A program made the translations under genes and the position numbers. The notes under the pieces are model-generated. The model was given only the letters and a program-made list of their open reading frames with translations, was not told the origin of the DNA and did not search any database. 32,042 nt of DNA from UBA8231 sp964512165 (lineage in GTDB: Bacteria > Latescibacterota > UBA2968 > UBA8231): contig CAZEHQ010000023.1 in NCBI GenBank assembly GCA_964512165.1, positions 1 to 32,042 on the forward strand. The letters are read 5' to 3'. Shown here piece after piece: positions 24,112 through 31,939 of the stretch (the stretch's first letter is position 1; every line of letters begins with the position of its first letter).

Positions 24112-25038
24112 TCAGTCCCTGCGCCGGGGGGGCAGGAGGGCCTTCGGGAACTTGGCCACCATCGAGTAAAGGGGGTCGACGACGTTGCCCAGCCGGGCCC
24201 GCGCCGCCGTGGTGCACAGCTGGTAGGCGTCCAGGGCGTCGATCGAGTAGTCGGCCGCCATCCAGCGCACCAGGTCGGCGAAGGCGATCCGCGCGGCGTC
24301 CTCCAGGGGCCGCGCGTTCCCGATGGACATGATCTCCTCCTCCGACTCGACCCGCGGCGTCGTCAGCGGCCAGTCCTTCACCACCGTCACGGTGAGGGTG
24401 CCGCGGGCCGGGATCTCGAGACCGGCGCCGGTGATCTCGCCGTCGCCCTGCACGGCGTGCACGTCGCCCACGTAGAGCAGGCCGCCGGGCACCTCCACCG
24501 GCAGGTAGACGGTGTTGCCCACGCCGGTGTCGGCCACGTCCATGTTGCCGCCGTGGGGCCCGGCCGCCTCGGCCCGCACCGCCGCCAGGGCGGGGGAGGT
24601 GCCGATGGTGCCGTAGAACGGCTGCATCGGGATCGGCGGCACCGGCAGGTCGTCGCTGAAGACCAGGTGGCCCTCGCGCAGCGGATGGATCGAGATGCGC
24701 GGCGGCAGCGGCTCCTCCAGGGTCCACGGCGGACCGACGAGGCCGCCGAACCGCGGGTAGAGACAGCTGACGGCGAACCCGCGCAGCGGCTCGATCGCCT
24801 CGACGCGCACGGCCAGGGCGTCGCCGGGCTCGGCCCCCTCGACGTGCACCGGCCCCGTCACCGGGTTGCCGCCTTCGCGGCAGGCCTCGATCAGGTCGTC
24901 GTCGGCGCTCTCGATGCGGTCGCCGAAGGCGTCGGCCGATTCGATGGCGAAGGTCTCGCCGTCGCGCACCCGGGCGACGGGGTCGCGGTACGGGCCGAGC
25001 ACGTAGCAGAGCTGTTCGGGTCGGGGGATCGTCTGCAT
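24112..25038 (-). CDS. Acetamidase/formamidase-family protein
   Basis: A 308-residue protein. It has the family start (DPVARVRDGETFAIESADAF), the NPVTGPVHVEGAEPGDALAV motif at about residues 58-78, then a DNTVYLPVEVPGG-like stretch (VGNTVYLPVEVPGGLLYVGDVHAVQGDGEI) around residues 180-205 and the VRWMAADYSIDALDAYQL segment near the end, all as in FmdA/AmdA. These enzymes hydrolyse formamide or short amides to the acid and ammonia. The length matches the short form of the family. It is the last gene of a minus-strand operon behind a jelly-roll protein (105-base gap) and the glycosidase-like gene. An ammonia-releasing role tied to sugar catabolism is possible; there is no direct sequence clue to substrate. 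Confidence 0.9.
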   Translation of the reverse strand: MQTIPRPEQLCYVLGPYRDPVARVRDGETFAIESADAFGDRIESADDDLIEACREGGNPVTGPVHVEGAEPGDALAVRVEAIEPLRGFAVSCLYPRFGGLVGPPWTLEEPLPPRISIHPLREGHLVFSDDLPVPPIPMQPFYGTIGTSPALAAVRAEAAGPHGGNMDVADTGVGNTVYLPVEVPGGLLYVGDVHAVQGDGEITGAGLEIPARGTLTVTVVKDWPLTTPRVESEEEIMSIGNARPLEDAARIAFADLVRWMAADYSIDALDAYQLCTTAARARLGNVVDPLYSMVAKFPKALLPPRRRD

Positions 25039-25143
25039 CTCTGTTCTTCTCCGGGTATCGGCGTCCCTCCCCGGGGCTCGACGCCGGCGAGGGCGAGATC
25101 CCTCCGCGCAGCTCCCTCAAGGCAGGCGCTGCGCTCCACGCCT

Positions 25144-25878
25144 TCAGCCCGGGTAGTCGATCCGCACGCGGTCGAACATGACCAGGCCCTTCGGCAGGTG
25201 CCGCATGTCGACGGGATAGTCCTTGTTCGCCCACGACCGGTCGGGGTCCGCCACCTCGACGAGGGGTTCCACGCGCAACGGGAAGAGGATGAAGATCAAG
25301 TCGATGTTGACGTCGGACAGGATCTCGCCGATGTCGCCGTACCCGTAGACGCCGGTCAGGTCGTGCCGGGCGCCGATGCAGGTCCACCGCGCCGGGTCGG
25401 GAGCCAGCCGCACGCTCTGCTCCGACCACTGCGGCGTGACCTCGAAGGGCTGGCCCGTGAGCACGAAGTTCACCGGCCGCTCCGGCGCGCTGGCCGGCCG
25501 CGCCTGCGCCAGCAGCAGCAGACGGGCGCCGCCCAGGTCCGGCCGCGGCTCCGGGACGTGGTTGTTGCACAGGGGTCCGGTCAGGTCCAGCCTGCCCCGC
25601 AGGCGCACCGACAGGACGGCGTCGGTCAGGTCGGTGGAGAAGCCGCCCTCGACGAAGCGGTTGGCGCCGTGCGTCTCGCCGCCGGCGATGGCCTTCGGGT
25701 GCGTGTGCAGGTACATCAGCAGGTGCAGGTACCCCGCCCCGGGCGGCGCGTGGTTCGCGTCCACCGACCACGGGCCGTGGCAGTAGGCGACGGAGTCCCA
25801 CACCGGAAGGGGGCTCCGCAGGTCGGCGAGCCAGCCGCCGGCGCCGTTCTCGAAGTCCTCGACGTAGCTCGCCGCCAT
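25144..25878 (-). CDS. Hypothetical beta-sandwich (jelly-roll-like) protein
   Basis: A 244-residue protein without a signal peptide. It opens with SYVEDFENGAGGWLADLRS, the pattern of concanavalin/carbohydrate-binding-like jelly rolls, and continues as alternating beta strands rich in Trp, Tyr and His (GYLHLLMYLHTH, AVLSVRLRGRLDLTG, VNFVLTGQPFEVTPQWSE). A sugar-binding or heteromeric accessory role is likely but unproven, and I do not recognise the family. It lies 6 bases after the glycosidase-like gene and is surely co-transcribed with it. The ATG at 25878 has no strong ribosome-binding site, consistent with coupling to that gene. The 105 bases after it hold no recognisable element. Confidence 0.55.
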   Translation of the reverse strand: MAASYVEDFENGAGGWLADLRSPLPVWDSVAYCHGPWSVDANHAPPGAGYLHLLMYLHTHPKAIAGGETHGANRFVEGGFSTDLTDAVLSVRLRGRLDLTGPLCNNHVPEPRPDLGGARLLLLAQARPASAPERPVNFVLTGQPFEVTPQWSEQSVRLAPDPARWTCIGARHDLTGVYGYGDIGEILSDVNIDLIFILFPLRVEPLVEVADPDRSWANKDYPVDMRHLPKGLVMFDRVRIDYPG

Positions 25879-25884
25879 CGGAGG

Positions 25885-27342
25885 CTACCGCTGGCAGGTG
25901 ACCGGCACGAAGACGCGGTCCACGACGACCGGCGCGTCGCCCTCCTCCTCGCGCCACAGGGCCAGGCGGTTCTCCCCGGGCCGCAGCAGGCCCGGGGGCA
26001 CCTCGGCCTCGGCCCAGTCCCCGGCGGCCCCCGTGCCGAGGAGGCGGTTGTTCAGCCGCATCCAGACCTGCCCGGCATCTCCTGACGCCACGTGGGCCCG
26101 CACCCGGATGCGGGCGCCGGTGTCGGCGGCGTCGGCGCCGAGCATCAGGGCCACGACATGCTCGCTGGCGGTGAGGGCGATCGGCAGGGGCGCCGCCTCC
26201 GAGCCCTGCTGGCAGAAGCCGCGCTCGTCGGTGGAGGGGACGCAGTAGATCTTGTCGAGGCCGCGCAGGGCCGTGGGATCGCCGATGTCGTGGAGCGGCG
26301 CGTAGATGTAGCCGGAGTCCAGGCCGGCGACGTTGCGGTCCTGCTGGCAGAACAGGTTGAACACGTACTGGCCGTCGGCGCCCGCCTGCCAGTACCAGTC
26401 GGCGGCGGCGCGCAGGGCCTCGTGGAAGACCGGCCGGCCGTGGAGTCGCCGCCACGGCCCGGCGTAGGCGTTGGTGTTGACGGACGGGTAGATCGGCACG
26501 CCGTGGCGGCGGCCCAGGGCGACCCACTCGTCGAGGCGCAGGACGTACGGCATGTAGCCCATCCCGACGGTGAGCACGTCGACGAGACCTTCCGCCAGCC
26601 AGCGCTCCACGTCGAGGCCGAGGTCGAGGCTCGTCCGCGGCGAGTCGAAGACGTGGGCGACGAAGGTGTACGGGCGGCCCCGGGCCCGGCCGATGGCGTC
26701 GAGGCGCCGGCGCGACTCCCGCACGAGGGCGGTCATGTGGTGGGCGTGGTCGCCCTCATGCCCCAGGGGGAAGTTCCAGACGAAGCGCGTGAAGTCGAGC
26801 TCGTAGCCGTCGAAGTCGTGGGCCCTCGCCGTGGCTTCGAGGAAGGCGAGCCGGTGGGCCCGCACGCCGGGCTCGCGGAAGTCGAAGGCCGACCACAGGT
26901 GGCGGTCGCTGACGCTCCTCGGCAGGGCGTCTCGCTGCTCGACGGAACCGATCATCCACTCCGGGTGCCGCGCCTTCTCCAGATCGTGGGTCTGCTCCAG
27001 GGTGGCGGCCATGAACGAGTCGTGGATGTCGTTCATGCGCAGCGATCCCCAGACCTCGAGGCCGGCGTCGTGACAGGCCGTGACGATGGCGTCGTGGACC
27101 TGCCCGGGGGACTCGAAGCACTCGAGCAGCTCGAACTCGCCGCCGCCCCAGGGCGGGTCGGCGCCGTTGCCCAGGCACCACACGTAGGTGTCGACCTGGG
27201 AACCGAAGACGGGCGTGGTCCGGGTGGCCAGCAGACTGTCCAGGTCGGTGATCCGGTAGCCGTAGCTCTCCTGGCCAGCCTGGTACATCTGGTCGCCGTC
27301 GTCGTTGTAGATCACGCGCCGGCGGCGATGTCGGTCGAACAT
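25885..27342 (-). CDS. TIM-barrel glycosidase-like protein (family-10-like/GHL10-type), unassigned
   Basis: A 485-residue protein without a signal peptide. The first 350 residues read as a (beta/alpha)8 barrel: VDTYVWCLGNGADPPW near the start, LEVWGSLRMNDIHDSFM, FDGYELDFTRFVWNFPLG (acidic pair near the centre, about residue 180), YTFVAHVF and VDVLTVGMGYMPYVLRLDEW. The last 100 residues (about 385-485) are a small beta-sandwich. This pattern is shared with putative glycosyl hydrolases of the GHL10/DUF187 kind in Planctomycetes and Latescibacterota, but I cannot place it in a numbered family. The start ATG 27342 has GAGGAGG about 9 bases upstream, and a well-spaced promoter with the shared operator lies just before it. 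It is the first gene of the minus-strand operon with the jelly-roll and formamidase genes. Confidence 0.65.
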   Translation of the reverse strand: MFDRHRRRRVIYNDDGDQMYQAGQESYGYRITDLDSLLATRTTPVFGSQVDTYVWCLGNGADPPWGGGEFELLECFESPGQVHDAIVTACHDAGLEVWGSLRMNDIHDSFMAATLEQTHDLEKARHPEWMIGSVEQRDALPRSVSDRHLWSAFDFREPGVRAHRLAFLEATARAHDFDGYELDFTRFVWNFPLGHEGDHAHHMTALVRESRRRLDAIGRARGRPYTFVAHVFDSPRTSLDLGLDVERWLAEGLVDVLTVGMGYMPYVLRLDEWVALGRRHGVPIYPSVNTNAYAGPWRRLHGRPVFHEALRAAADWYWQAGADGQYVFNLFCQQDRNVAGLDSGYIYAPLHDIGDPTALRGLDKIYCVPSTDERGFCQQGSEAAPLPIALTASEHVVALMLGADAADTGARIRVRAHVASGDAGQVWMRLNNRLLGTGAAGDWAEAEVPPGLLRPGENRLALWREEEGDAPVVVDRVFVPVTCQR

Positions 27343-27370
27343 GGGAGCGGCCTCCTCGCCGGGGGCGGGC

Positions 27371-27385
27371 GATTGTATGACAATC
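27371..27385. promoter_or_regulatory. GntR/FadR-type operator, copy 2 (GATTGT-ATG-ACAATC)
   Basis: A perfect 6+3+6 inverted repeat that is the exact reverse complement of the one at 16589-16603. It lies 29 bases upstream of the minus-strand glycosidase-like start (27342) and 124 bases upstream of the plus-strand propeller gene (27509). It overlaps the -10 box of the minus-strand promoter, so a bound repressor would occlude RNA polymerase. No matching regulator gene is present in the window. Confidence 0.72.
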
Positions 27386-27400
27386 CTCCCGCACGGGCAA
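27372..27400 (-). promoter_or_regulatory. Sigma70-like promoter of the glycosidase/jelly-roll/formamidase operon
   Basis: Read on the minus strand: TTGCCC as -35 (27400-27395), a 17-base spacer, then TACAAT as -10 (27377-27372). The -10 matches the consensus at five of six bases and the spacer is ideal. Transcription should begin near 27365, giving a leader of roughly 20 bases before the ATG at 27342. The -10 lies inside the shared palindrome. Confidence 0.6.
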
Positions 27401-27508
27401 TCGGCGCCGGGGGCGCGTACCGGCGCCACCCCCGCGCCCTTCCCGCTGCACCCGGGACCGCGGAGTTCCCGGTTGCGTCGCCGGCGGTGGTGGACAACCT
27501 TCTGCCCC

Positions 27509-28944
27509 ATGGACGAGCGACAGCGCTACGTCAGCGGCGAGCCCCTGCGTCCCGGCCAGCGCACGGTCCTGCTCCTCGACGACGCCTTCGTCGAGGACCG
27601 CTGGCACGTCCGCCGGGTCCTGCAGAGGCCCGCCCGGCACCCGGGGAACCCGATCCTCGTCGGCGACAAGCCCTGGGACCGCCGGCCCTTCCTGCCGAGC
27701 GTGCTCTTCGACGCCGAGGCCGGCTGCTTCCACATGTGGTACGCCGTCTTCGACTGGTTCGCCTTCGTCCACCAGTTCCACGAACGGGACTGGGTCCCGG
27801 CGCACGGCTACCCCTACTTCATGCTGCTACGCGCGCAGCGGCGACGGGATCCACTGGGACAAGCCCGCCCTCGGCCGCATCGACTACCGCGGCTGGAAGG
27901 AGACGAACGTCGGCATGGTGGGACGGCAGAAGTGCCAGGCCTTCCGGGTGATCCCCAACCACCCGTCCACGGGCCGGCCCGGGCGCTTCCTGCTCAGCTA
28001 CAAGGACAACCTGCCGGGCGCCGCCGGCGCCCTCTGCCTGGCCTACTCTGACGATGGTGTCGACTGGCGGCCGGACCCGGCCAACCCGGTCTACGCCGGC
28101 CTGCGGGACACGAACCACAACCTGGTCCACGACGACGAGCGCCAGCGCTGGCTGCTGTTCACGCGGCCCATGAGCTACGCCACGCAGCACAAGATGACCG
28201 CGGCCGACCGCGCCTTCGGCTGGAAGAGCCGCACCGCCGTGGGGCGACACGCCCCACGGTCTGGGGTACCCGCGCAACGTCATCTGGCCGGAGGAGGACG
28301 AGCACGAGAAGATCGACCAGTGCCTGGTGAACAAGGTGGGCACCCACTTCCTCGGCTTCAAGGTGATGATGGACGAGGAGGCCCGGACCGACACCCACCT
28401 GATCTTCAGCCGCGACGGCCTGTCCTGGCGCAACCTGCCCGGCGCCGAGCCCTTCCTTGGCCGGGGGCGGGAGGGCGACTTCGACGCCGGCGAGGCGATG
28501 GCCCCGAAGAGCATCGTGCCGGTGGACGACCACTACCACCTGTACTACTCCGGCCGGACAGGGGCCCAGACCGACCAGACGGCGGTCTCGAGCATCGGCC
28601 TGGCGGTGATCCACCGGGACCGGTTCGTCGCCCAGGCGGCCGGCGAAGCCGGTGGCTACCTGCTGACCCGCGAGTTCGTCGTCGAGGGCGACGAGCTGCG
28701 GGTGAACTCGGCGCCGACCGTGCACCGGCCGCCCCGGGCCCGCTTCGCCGTCGAGGTGGTCCGCCTGCCCGAGCAGGGCTACGGCTTCGACGACTGCGAC
28801 GCCGAGCCGCGGGACCTGCTCGACCACCACGTGACCTGGCGGGGCCGGACCCTGGCGCCGCTGCGCGGACAGCCCGTGCAGCTCCGCTTCTACCTGCGCA
28901 ACCACGGCCTCTACGCCCTGCGCCTGGCCGAGGCCGCCGGCTGA
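27509..28944 (+). pseudogene. Beta-propeller glycosidase-like gene broken by two +1 frameshifts
   Basis: Three consecutive frames carry one protein. Residues from the ATG at 27509 (TVLLLDDAFVEDRWHVRRVL, FHMWYAVFDWF) run to about 27827. The reading then moves +1 at 27827-27828 (YARSGDGIHWDKP follows directly) and again +1 near 28239-28245 (GDTPHGLGYPRNVIWPEEDE follows), ending at the TGA at 28942-28944. The total of 1436 bases becomes 478 whole codons if one base is removed at each point, consistent with two single-base insertions. The protein resembles five-bladed-propeller glycosidase-like proteins (GH32/43 superfamily type), with repeated Y..S.DG..W blade motifs. The second frameshift lies in a perfect hairpin. 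Either the gene is a recent pseudogene or the assembly has indel errors. The downstream hydrolase starts in the stop codon (TGATG). Confidence 0.75.
28237..28259. repeat. Perfect 9-bp inverted repeat at the second frameshift
   Basis: CCGTGGGGC, five bases, GCCCCACGG. The left arm contains a G4 tract where the reading frame shifts. Removing one G restores the coding frame but breaks the symmetry, so the extra base is exactly what completes the palindrome. Confidence 0.85.
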
Positions 28945-29957
28945 TGTCCCCGGGAGCGCTTCCGCCCCTGACCCCCGTCAACCCCCGGCCCGTGCCGCCG
29001 GCCGGGGTGAGGGCCCGCTTCATGGAGCTTCTCGGTCTCGAGGCCGTGCCGGAGGAGGTGGACTTCACGGCCGGCGCCGACGACCGCGTCGAGGGCGGCC
29101 TCCACGTGCGCTCCTTCACTTTCGCGAACCTGCTCGGAGAAGCGGTGCCCGCGGTCCTGTGCACGCCGGCCGGGGACCGGGCCCCCCTGCCGGGCGTCGT
29201 CTGCATGCCGGGAACCAGCGCCTGCGCCGAGGAGCTGGCCGCGGAGAGCTTCGGCCCCGACCCGGACCACGGCCGCCTCGTGGGCTGGTCGCGGGAGCTG
29301 GCCCGCCGCGGGTTCGCCACCGTGGCGATCACCCTGATGGGCTGCACGGCGCGCCGCCTCGGCCCGGCCGGGTGGACGACGCGCACCAAGCTGCTGGCCC
29401 CGTACGGCCTGTCGCCGGTAGGGTTGATGGCCGACGAGGGGCTGCGCGCCGCACGACTGCTGCAGGCCGCCGGCGGCGTCGACCCGGAGCGCATCGGCAC
29501 GACGGGGTTCTCCCTCGGGGGGCAGATGGCCTGGGTCGGGATGGCCTGCGCTCCCTGGCTGAGGTCCGCCGCGAGCCTGTGCGGCAGCGCCGGCAGCATG
29601 GCCGCGGCCGTCGCCGAGGGCGATGCCGACCGCCACGGCACCCACTTCTACGTGCCTCACCTGCTGCGTTACTTCGACCATGGCCGCATCGTGGCCGACT
29701 GCATCGCGCCCCGCCCGCTCCTCGTGCTCGCGCCCACGGGAGACGTGGACATGCCGCCGGCCGGGGTCGACGCCCTCGTCCGGGAGGCCGCGCCGGCCTA
29801 CGAGGCGGCGGGTGAGTCCGCCGCCTTCCGCGTCCTGCGTCCAGCAGACGGCCACGTCTTCCGGCCCGCCTTCTTCGAGTCGGCCGCCGGGTGGTTCGTC
29901 GAGAGCCTGGCGCGGCCGTGGGCGGATGTCCCCCGCCGAGGTGACCGAATGCCCTGA
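28944..29957 (+). CDS. Alpha/beta hydrolase (dienelactone hydrolase/acetylxylan-esterase-like)
   Basis: A 337-residue cytoplasmic alpha/beta hydrolase. The nucleophile elbow is GFSLGG with S190. The acid is probably D267 or D269 in APTGDVDMP, and the His is H304 in ADGHVFRP, giving a complete catalytic triad. PLPGVVCMPG near residue 85 is the usual oxyanion-hole strand. The layout resembles acetyl-xylan-esterase or Abhydrolase_7-type proteins associated with polysaccharide loci, so removal of acetyl or methyl esters from pectin fragments is plausible but not shown. The start ATG overlaps the stop of the broken propeller gene (TGATG), so translation would depend on the upstream frame being read to its end; a double frameshift there may reduce its expression. 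Confidence 0.8.
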   Translation: MSPGALPPLTPVNPRPVPPAGVRARFMELLGLEAVPEEVDFTAGADDRVEGGLHVRSFTFANLLGEAVPAVLCTPAGDRAPLPGVVCMPGTSACAEELAAESFGPDPDHGRLVGWSRELARRGFATVAITLMGCTARRLGPAGWTTRTKLLAPYGLSPVGLMADEGLRAARLLQAAGGVDPERIGTTGFSLGGQMAWVGMACAPWLRSAASLCGSAGSMAAAVAEGDADRHGTHFYVPHLLRYFDHGRIVADCIAPRPLLVLAPTGDVDMPPAGVDALVREAAPAYEAAGESAAFRVLRPADGHVFRPAFFESAAGWFVESLARPWADVPRRGDRMP

Positions 29958-30031
29958 ACCCGGCCATGTCCTCCCCGCCGGCGGACTCGGACCGGCCCGG
30001 AGGGCGATGTCCCCGAGCGCAAGGAGCCGCC

Positions 30032-31738
30032 GTGACCCACCCAACCCTCTCCGAATCCAACCTTCCCGCCCCGATGCGCGACGGCACCGTGCTGCGCGCC
30101 GACGTCTACCGCCCCGACGCGCCCGGCGCCTTCCCGGTCCTGCTGTGCCGCACCCCTTACGACAAGAGCCACCCGAGGCAGGTCGAGACCGGCCGGCGCC
30201 TGGCCGAGCGCGGCTACGTGGTCGTCCTCCAGGACGTGCGCGGGAGGCACGCCTCGGACGGCGACTTCCTCCCGGGGTTCTACAGCGCCGACCACCGCGA
30301 CGCCGAGGACGGGTACGACACGGTCGAGTGGGCCGCCGGCCTGCCCGGGTCCGACGGCCGGGTCGGCACCTTCGGCGCCTCCTACGACGGCTGGGTGCAG
30401 TGGGAGCTGGCCACCACCCGGCCCCCGCACCTCGTGTGCATGCTCGCCGGCGGGATCGCGGCGAACCTGCTCGACCGCGAGCTGGGCGGCGTCCTGCGTC
30501 TCGGACGGGTCCTGGACTGGACGGTGAACAACCTCTCCGTCGACGCGGCCCGGCGTCTGGGTGACCGCTGGAAGGCGCCGACCACCGACGAGGCCTCGCG
30601 CCTGTGGGTCGAGCGCGACCGCGGCAAGTGGCTGTGGCACCTGCCTCTCTACGACATCCCCGAGGCGGCCATGCCGGGCATGCGCGGCCACTGGCGCCGC
30701 TGGCTCGACGACCACACGGCCGACCACTTCCGCTTCCAGGAGCGCCACCAAGAGGTGGACGTGCCCGTCCTGAGCACGGTCGGCTGGTACGACCAGCAGA
30801 TCGGCACGATCCAGCAGTTCACGGGGATGAGGGCCAACGGGAGGACCGAACGCGCCCGCGCCGGCCAGCGGCTGATCATCGGCCCCTGGACCCACACCCT
30901 GGTGGACCTGGACCGCCGCGTGGGCGACGTCGACTTCGGCCCGCAGGCGGAGCGCAGCTACTTCGACATCGCCGACGAGTGGTTCGGTCACTGGCTGAAG
31001 GGGGACGCGCAGGCCGAGCCGGAGCGGCCGCCGGTGGAGCTCTTCGTCATGGGCGCCAACCGCTGGCGCTCGGAGGACGACTGGCCCCTGGCCCGGGCGC
31101 GGGCGACCGAGTACTTCCTGCGCAGCGACGGGCACGCCGACATGAGGACCGGTGCCGGCCGCCTGTCCCGCGAGGCCCCGCGGGAGGAGCCGGCCGACGA
31201 GTACGTCTACGATCCGCGGGACCCGCTGATGACCCTCTACACGCCGGCGGGGCAGCACGCCCCCCTCGACCAGCGGGCCCTCGACGGACGGCCGGACGTG
31301 ATGGTCTACCAGACCCCGCCCCTGGAGCGGGAGGTGGAGGTCACGGGTCCGGTGGAGGTGGTGCTGTGGGCGGCCTCCTCGGCGCCGGACACCGACTTCG
31401 TGGCCAAGCTGATCGACGTCTGGCCCGACGGCTTCGCCCAGGAGCTGTGCCACGGCATCGTTCGCTGCCGCTACCGCGACTCCCTCGACGAACCGTCCCC
31501 GCTGGAGCCGAACCGGCCTTACGAGCTTCGCATCCGGGTGAACCCCACCAGCAACCTGTTCCGCCCCGGCCACCGCATCCGCCTGGACATCAGCAGCAGC
31601 GACTTCCCGAACTTCGACCGCAACCACAACACCGGGGGCGACGACTACCGGGAGGCGCAGCTGCGGACGGCGCGCCAGCGGATCTTCCACGACGCCGGCC
31701 GGCCCTCCCGACTGGTGCTGCCGGTGATTCCGGGGTGA
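30032..31738 (+). CDS. CocE/NonD-family serine hydrolase (X-Pro dipeptidyl-peptidase-like)
   Basis: A 568-residue protein. The N-terminal alpha/beta hydrolase domain has PMRDGTVLRADVYRP, LCRTPYDKS, GYVVVLQDVRGRHASDG and the nucleophile in GTFGASYDGW (S117). The acid is probably the Asp of VGWYDQQ, and the His lies in IIGPWTHTLVD. The C-terminal beta-sandwich (about 370-568; VEVTGPVEVVLWAASSAPDTDF, NPTSNLFRPGHRIRLDISSSDFPNFDRN) is the CocE/NonD type. Members hydrolyse esters or amides of small acyl compounds. I chose the GTG at 30032 because AAGGAG lies 5 bases upstream and the DG motif follows at the usual distance; an ATG at 29966 in the same frame lacks such a site. It is 74 bases after the preceding hydrolase gene and is probably co-transcribed. 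Confidence 0.9.
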   Translation: MTHPTLSESNLPAPMRDGTVLRADVYRPDAPGAFPVLLCRTPYDKSHPRQVETGRRLAERGYVVVLQDVRGRHASDGDFLPGFYSADHRDAEDGYDTVEWAAGLPGSDGRVGTFGASYDGWVQWELATTRPPHLVCMLAGGIAANLLDRELGGVLRLGRVLDWTVNNLSVDAARRLGDRWKAPTTDEASRLWVERDRGKWLWHLPLYDIPEAAMPGMRGHWRRWLDDHTADHFRFQERHQEVDVPVLSTVGWYDQQIGTIQQFTGMRANGRTERARAGQRLIIGPWTHTLVDLDRRVGDVDFGPQAERSYFDIADEWFGHWLKGDAQAEPERPPVELFVMGANRWRSEDDWPLARARATEYFLRSDGHADMRTGAGRLSREAPREEPADEYVYDPRDPLMTLYTPAGQHAPLDQRALDGRPDVMVYQTPPLEREVEVTGPVEVVLWAASSAPDTDFVAKLIDVWPDGFAQELCHGIVRCRYRDSLDEPSPLEPNRPYELRIRVNPTSNLFRPGHRIRLDISSSDFPNFDRNHNTGGDDYREAQLRTARQRIFHDAGRPSRLVLPVIPG

Positions 31739-31746
31739 GTAGTTCC

Positions 31747-31764
31747 GCGCCCCGGGCGGGGCGC
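31747..31764 (+). terminator. GC-rich stem-loop after the CocE gene (possible terminator)
   Basis: GCGCCCC, a 4-base loop GGGC, then GGGGCGC: a perfect 7-bp hairpin beginning 8 bases after the stop codon. There is no T-run after it, so classical Rho-independent termination is doubtful, but in very GC-rich DNA such hairpins can act as 3'-end structures. It lies between convergent genes and could serve both strands. Confidence 0.35.
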
Positions 31765-31793
31765 CGGCCAGGGATCAGCAGTGGGCCGACCGG

Positions 31794-31939
31794 CTACTTG
31801 AGTTGGAGCACCCGCCGCGTCTGCACTCCGCCGGGGTCGGTGAGCGCCCCGCGCGCGAAGGGGCAGCCGTGGGTCAGCGGATACCGCCCGCGGGAACGGC
31901 GGCGGGCTCCTCGATGCGAGCCTCGATCGCCGCCTTCAC
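31794..31939 (-). pseudogene. Relic of the N-terminus of a second PcRGLX/YetA-like gene
   Basis: From the GTG at 31939 the minus strand reads KAAIEARIEEPAAV, then shifts frame near 31893 and continues RYPLTHGCPFARGALTDPGG before a TAG at 31794-31796. The intact gene at 7669 reads RMRIEEPIAV, RRSYPVTHGCPFPRGGLFDPGA at the same places, so this is clearly a homologous start region, but it is frameshifted and stops after about 48 codons. A possible further trace (SAHC in one frame where the intact protein has LAHW) is too short to trust. The GTG overlaps the stop of the upstream gene (GTGA), showing it was once translationally coupled. The fragment is convergent with the CocE gene. It probably records deletion of most of a duplicate lyase gene. 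Confidence 0.7.

Noticed and set aside
28237..28259. Programmed +1 frameshift signal in the propeller gene
   Set aside because: No slow codon or stop codon at the shift point and no recognisable slippery motif, and a second unrelated shift occurs 400 bases upstream; mutation or sequencing error is simpler.
29966..30031. Earlier ATG start for the CocE/NonD gene
   Set aside because: No ribosome-binding site, extra 22 residues low in family similarity; the GTG at 30032 has AAGGAG at proper distance.
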